From: Acidobacteriaceae bacterium
Lineage (GTDB): Bacteria; Acidobacteriota; Terriglobia; Terriglobales; Acidobacteriaceae
Assembly (NCBI GenBank): GCA_903642225.1
Contig: CAHJWI010000022.1
Location: forward strand, 1 to 64,000
DNA: 64,000 nucleotides
Direction of reading: 5' to 3'
Shown one piece after another: positions 60,838-64,000 of this stretch. A model generated the notes under the pieces. The model was not told the DNA's origin, did not search any database, and saw only the letters and a list, made by a program, of their open reading frames with translations. How positions within the stretch are numbered: the stretch's first letter is position 1; each line of letters starts with the position of its first letter. The position numbers and the translations under genes were made by a program.

Positions 60838-63300
60838 CTACTCTGTGGCCTTGTACGGTGTCAGACTGCTGCCTGCTTCCAGCGCGCCGATGCTTGGCGG
60901 TACGGCGAAGCTGGCACCGCTGTAGTCCCTGGTCAGGGTGGAAAGCACGGTGCCCGCGTGGTAGGCTGCGCCGCCGTGGGGTGAAAGCGCCAGGTTTGGG
61001 TACCCGTACGCGGGCTGCACCTCATCGACCAGGCCGGGACTCATGCACAGATTGCCGGTGCCGTTGTGGTCAGTGCATAAGTCCTTCAGCTTGGTATACG
61101 TGTTGTGCGCGTTGAAGCTGCCGGCGTTGTAGAAGACGTCGTTGCCGCAGCCGACCGAGCCGTCCGTTATCCATTGATGGTGGTGATCCGGCGCGGCGTT
61201 GCAGGCTGCCGCGTTGGTATAGGTGTTATCGATCACCATGAGATAGTTCCCGCCAGGATTGCCGCGGTCGGGGTTGGCATTGCCGAGCAGGATGTTGTCC
61301 TGGAGGTCGACAAGGGCGGAGCTGTCGCAGTTGCCATTGGAGCCGTCGCAGACATAGCCGATGAGCAGTGCGCCCGCACCCATGACGGTGTTGTGCTCCA
61401 TGGTCGTGGTGGAGTTATTGCCGACTGTCATGAGCAGTGCCTGGTTGCCGGCGCGGCAGAAGTCGCTGAGGTGGGCGTTGTATCCTGCGGGTGTTCCCGG
61501 TATCGCACCGGCCATGGCGTTGCAGTCGCCGACGACCACGGAATCCTGCAGGGTGCCGGCAGCGCCACCCACCTTGATCTGCTGGCCCATGTTGCCGTAG
61601 GCCAGGGTGCGAGTGACGGTCATGGACGAGCCGTTGCCGATAAGGTGAAGCGCGTCCAGACCGTCCTGCGTGTTGTAGGCGACTTCGCCCTGGTCGAAGT
61701 GGGCCTGCCAGCCGGGTTTGCTGGGAACAGCGGCTGTGCCGAAGCCGTCACCATAGCCGCCGCTGCTTTGGTCTGTGCAGTTGATGTAAGGCAGCGGATC
61801 TTTGATGGGGTACTCTTCCGCGCAACCGTTCCACTTGATTTCGTAGTGTTGGACGAGGAGCGAGCCTGTGCCGGTCGTTCCGTCGCCCGCGTCCGCGTTC
61901 CATCCGCCGCCTCCGTTCCCGACGAGGGACAGGTAAGAGAAGACGCTGCCGTCGCCGCTGGGGCCGAGCATGCCGAAGGTCTTCATGCCGTGGATGCGGA
62001 CGTCTGTGAGGGTGAGGTGGTCGGCGGCGTTGGACAGGCCGATACCCTCGACGCCGAAGTCCTCCTTTTCGCAGCTGGAAATGCAGTCGCTCTTGTCGGA
62101 GATGTCGACGCACTGGAAGTCGATGTAGCTGGAGGAAAAGTTAAAAGCGCTGCCGACGTGGAAGCCCGCGACGACGGGTGTGCGAGCGGACTGGGCGTGG
62201 CAGCTCTGCCAGTTCTCGCCCAGGATGCGGGTGTGTGCGCCGGCGGTGCCCGCGGGTGGCGTGGGCGGACCGGCGTACTGGTTGCCACGCCAGCCGCGGT
62301 AGGGTGCAGGGTTGCCGGCGGCGACCAGGGCGGGGTCCGCACCGTTGCCGTCGTAGGAGCTCCAGCCGACGCGGTAGGATGCGGAGCCGGCGGCGATGGA
62401 GCCGCGGAGGATGTAGGTGTCGCCGCCCTGGCCGACCCAACCTGCGGCCGGGAAGGTGGAGTCGGGCGGGTTATAGGCGTAACTGCCGTCCTGCCATAGC
62501 AGGCGAATGTCATTGAAGGCGCAATGCTGGTTGACACCGGTGCCGGGGTACGCTGCGTCGCCCTGGCCGTCACACTGGCCGGCAGGAACGTTCGAGGAAT
62601 AGCGGGTGCCACCGTCGGCACGGACGTACCAGGTGGTGTGGGCAGGTGCGTCCGCGACCGTGACGGACAGTGCAGCCGTTTGTGTTTCGGCGTTGGGCCT
62701 GGTGCTGTCGGCCACGGCGACGGTGAACGTGTAGGTGCCCTTGATGGCAGGCACGCCGGAGAGTATGCCGGCTGAGGTGTCGAGTGAAAGACCTGAGGGC
62801 AGGCTACCCTTGGCGATGCTCCAGGTATAGGCGGCAGTGCCGCCGGCGGCCTGCAGGGTAGCGGCGTAAGTGACGCCGGTGTTGGCCGCCGGCAGTGTGG
62901 CTGTCTTGATGATGACGGGGGATGGTCCGGCGGCGATGGTGATTTTGAAGTTCTGGGTCATCTGCTGCCTGGCTGTACTGGAATCGGTGACCGTGAGGGC
63001 GAAGTTCGCGGTGCCGGTGGCCATGGGTATGCCGGAGATCTGCCCGGTGGCGGGTGCGAGGGCGATGCCTGCCGGCAGGTTTCCTGCGGAGACGGACCAG
63101 GTGTAGGCAGGCGTGCCACCCTGTGCAACGGCTGCGCCGGCATAGGGGCTGCCGACCTCCCCTGTAGACAGCGAGCTCTGAACCACAAGGTTGTCGGCCA
63201 CAAGCGAAGCAGCCGTAGGCGCGATGCTCGAGCCGCAACCCCCGGTGACGAGGGCAGCAACTGCGGCAACACCAACCAGAAGGATATTTCGACTCTGCAC
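60838..63300 (-). CDS. Beta-helix lipoprotein with two Ig-like repeats
   Basis: An 820-residue lipoprotein. I place the start at a GTG at 63300, because GGAGAA lies 4 bases upstream and a lipoprotein signal follows ('MQSRNILLVGVAAVAALVTGGC' in translation, split: 'LLVGVAAVAALVTGGC'). Two putative Ig-like domains (about residues 45-210) share the pattern 'YTWSVSAGNLPAGIALAPATGQISGIP' and 'YTWSIAKGSLPSGLSLDTSAGILSGVP'. Then 'TTWYVRADGGTRYSSNVPAG' opens a beta-helix region strongly similar to the 58624-60738 product, including 'YPGTGVNQHCAFNDIRLLWQDG' and 'GQGGDTYILRGSIAAG'. It has no C-terminal span. The frame is open to 63363. Substrate unknown; probably polysaccharide. Confidence 0.88.
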   Translation of the reverse strand: MQSRNILLVGVAAVAALVTGGCGSSIAPTAASLVADNLVVQSSLSTGEVGSPYAGAAVAQGGTPAYTWSVSAGNLPAGIALAPATGQISGIPMATGTANFALTVTDSSTARQQMTQNFKITIAAGPSPVIIKTATLPAANTGVTYAATLQAAGGTAAYTWSIAKGSLPSGLSLDTSAGILSGVPAIKGTYTFTVAVADSTRPNAETQTAALSVTVADAPAHTTWYVRADGGTRYSSNVPAGQCDGQGDAAYPGTGVNQHCAFNDIRLLWQDGSYAYNPPDSTFPAAGWVGQGGDTYILRGSIAAGSASYRVGWSSYDGNGADPALVAAGNPAPYRGWRGNQYAGPPTPPAGTAGAHTRILGENWQSCHAQSARTPVVAGFHVGSAFNFSSSYIDFQCVDISDKSDCISSCEKEDFGVEGIGLSNAADHLTLTDVRIHGMKTFGMLGPSGDGSVFSYLSLVGNGGGGWNADAGDGTTGTGSLLVQHYEIKWNGCAEEYPIKDPLPYINCTDQSSGGYGDGFGTAAVPSKPGWQAHFDQGEVAYNTQDGLDALHLIGNGSSMTVTRTLAYGNMGQQIKVGGAAGTLQDSVVVGDCNAMAGAIPGTPAGYNAHLSDFCRAGNQALLMTVGNNSTTTMEHNTVMGAGALLIGYVCDGSNGNCDSSALVDLQDNILLGNANPDRGNPGGNYLMVIDNTYTNAAACNAAPDHHHQWITDGSVGCGNDVFYNAGSFNAHNTYTKLKDLCTDHNGTGNLCMSPGLVDEVQPAYGYPNLALSPHGGAAYHAGTVLSTLTRDYSGASFAVPPSIGALEAGSSLTPYKATE

Positions 63301-63693
63301 AGCGTTCTCCGAATCCGTGGCTGCTGAAGCGCACATATGTGCGTGCCTGTGTTGGCAGGTCACCGGATAGTTTGTGTGTGGGGTGGACGGCGGGTCGCGC
63401 GGCGACTGCTCCTGCGGCTCAGGGCGCTTCCGAAAGCCGGTGTGCGCGGTTTGAAGGCGAGCACTGGACCGAGGTGCTGCACGACTGCCGGGTTGTTGTT
63501 TGCTCCATCATGCTGTCAGCCACCGTTGAGGCCGGGGACGTGAATGCCTCGTACTGTTCACATCGGCGCGATGCGCGGTTTCGTTACACCTTTGTGGGAG
63601 AGGGAGGCTGAGTTTCAACTTTGCAGAGGAGGCTCTCCCCTGTTCGGGGGGCAGGTGATGGCCGGTATACTGGTGCCGTATCGAGCCCCTGCC
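63301..63693. other. Intergenic region upstream of the last glycosyltransferase
   Basis: About 390 bases divergent between the beta-helix lipoprotein and the next gene. No convincing protein-coding frame. A small GC-rich hairpin-like sequence (CCCC, TGTTC, GGGG) lies near 63637-63649, close to the start of the next gene, and may belong to its leader. Confidence 0.5.
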
Positions 63694-64000
63694 ATGAGTT
63701 TTCCTGCGACGCTGGACGTTGTGATTCCGACTTACAACCGCAAGGAGTTGCTGGCGAAGACCCTTGCCAGCCTGGCGCAGGCGATAAAGCCCGCCGGTCT
63801 GGCGGTCTCGGTAATCGTGGTGAACAACAACAGCACGGACGGCACAGAAGAAGCCGTGGCGGCGGTGGTCGCAGGATTCCCGATGCCGTTGCGGCATGTG
63901 CTTGAGGTGCAGCAGGGGTCGTCAAGCGCCAGGAATGCAGGCATCACCGCCGGCACGGCCGAGCTGATTGCGTTCGTTGACGACGACGAGGAAGTGGATA
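63694..64000 (+). CDS. GT2-family glycosyltransferase, 3' part beyond the window
   Basis: Only the first 102 residues are visible. 'MSFPATLDVVIPTYNRKELLAKTLASLAQ' is a typical GT2 N-terminus, followed by 'VIVVNNNSTDGTEEAV', 'LEVQQGSSSARNAGIT' and 'ELIAFVDDDEEVD', the nucleotide-sugar and DxD-type motifs. I prefer the ATG at 63694; an in-frame ATG at 63658 is possible but adds residues that look non-homologous. It has the same orientation as the GT at 56445 and probably belongs to the same surface-glycan locus. The C-terminus and acceptor half are cut off. Confidence 0.9.
   Translation, partial: MSFPATLDVVIPTYNRKELLAKTLASLAQAIKPAGLAVSVIVVNNNSTDGTEEAVAAVVAGFPMPLRHVLEVQQGSSSARNAGITAGTAELIAFVDDDEEVD

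Noticed and set aside
61105-62499. A 464-codon open frame on the plus strand inside the beta-helix lipoprotein gene.
   Set aside because: It is the antisense shadow of a high-GC gene, and the same shadow appears in the paralogous gene at 59056-59922.

Overview
The window is high-GC bacterial chromosome with tightly packed genes, many ATGA start/stop overlaps and many short divergent promoter gaps. The gene mix points to Acidobacteriota, probably class Terriglobia (Terriglobus/Granulicella/Edaphobacter-like): a bacillithiol enzyme (BshC), large secreted beta-helix proteins, SLBB exporters and many carbohydrate-active enzymes beside ordinary housekeeping genes. This placement is inference; there is no rRNA gene. 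I saw no tRNA, CRISPR array, insertion sequence or prophage.

Layout. 1-400: decayed quinone-oxidoreductase/alcohol-dehydrogenase remnant. 434-3467 (minus): translationally coupled trio of secreted pilin-like protein, PapD-like chaperone and a small outer-membrane barrel with a C-terminal carboxypeptidase-regulatory-like domain, read here as a candidate miniature chaperone-usher system. 3705-20828: a GAF/PAS histidine kinase, a dicarboxylate/amino-acid symporter, DXP synthase, an orphan NTF2-fold immunity-like protein, citrate synthase, glycine oxidase-like enzyme, a coiled-coil membrane protein, a secreted GH13 enzyme, a Na+/H+ antiporter, PolX, a cold-shock protein and a Nudix hydrolase. 20927-32457: BshC, a four-gene minus-strand run (penicillin acylase-like, GT-C-like membrane protein, polyprenyl synthase, MIP18-family Fe-S factor), a CPBP protease divergent from a second antiporter, and a DHH phosphoesterase. 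32466-44006: RecG, a NatAB-like ABC exporter overlapping trpE, flavin reductase, trpG/pabA, a FecR-like protein, EF-P with an unusual loop residue, an epoxide-hydrolase-like enzyme, acylphosphatase and Apt, closed by a strong bidirectional terminator.

44187-64000 is more accessory and mostly concerned with cell-surface carbohydrate: a lactonase-like propeller with a small partner, a 903-residue SLBB polysaccharide exporter, a decayed secreted-protein gene, a 1213-residue Tat-exported GH2 enzyme, a GT39-like membrane glycosyltransferase, two divergent GT2 genes, an acyltransferase-3, two tandem paralogous beta-helix proteins with different anchoring modes, and the start of a third GT2 gene running off the end. 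Together they look like part of an exopolysaccharide biosynthesis, modification and export locus whose flippase and polymerase are not visible here.

The best candidates for something undescribed are the mini chaperone-usher-like trio and the duplicated beta-helix pair (one lipoprotein with Ig-like repeats, one apparently C-terminally membrane-anchored) inside the polysaccharide locus.
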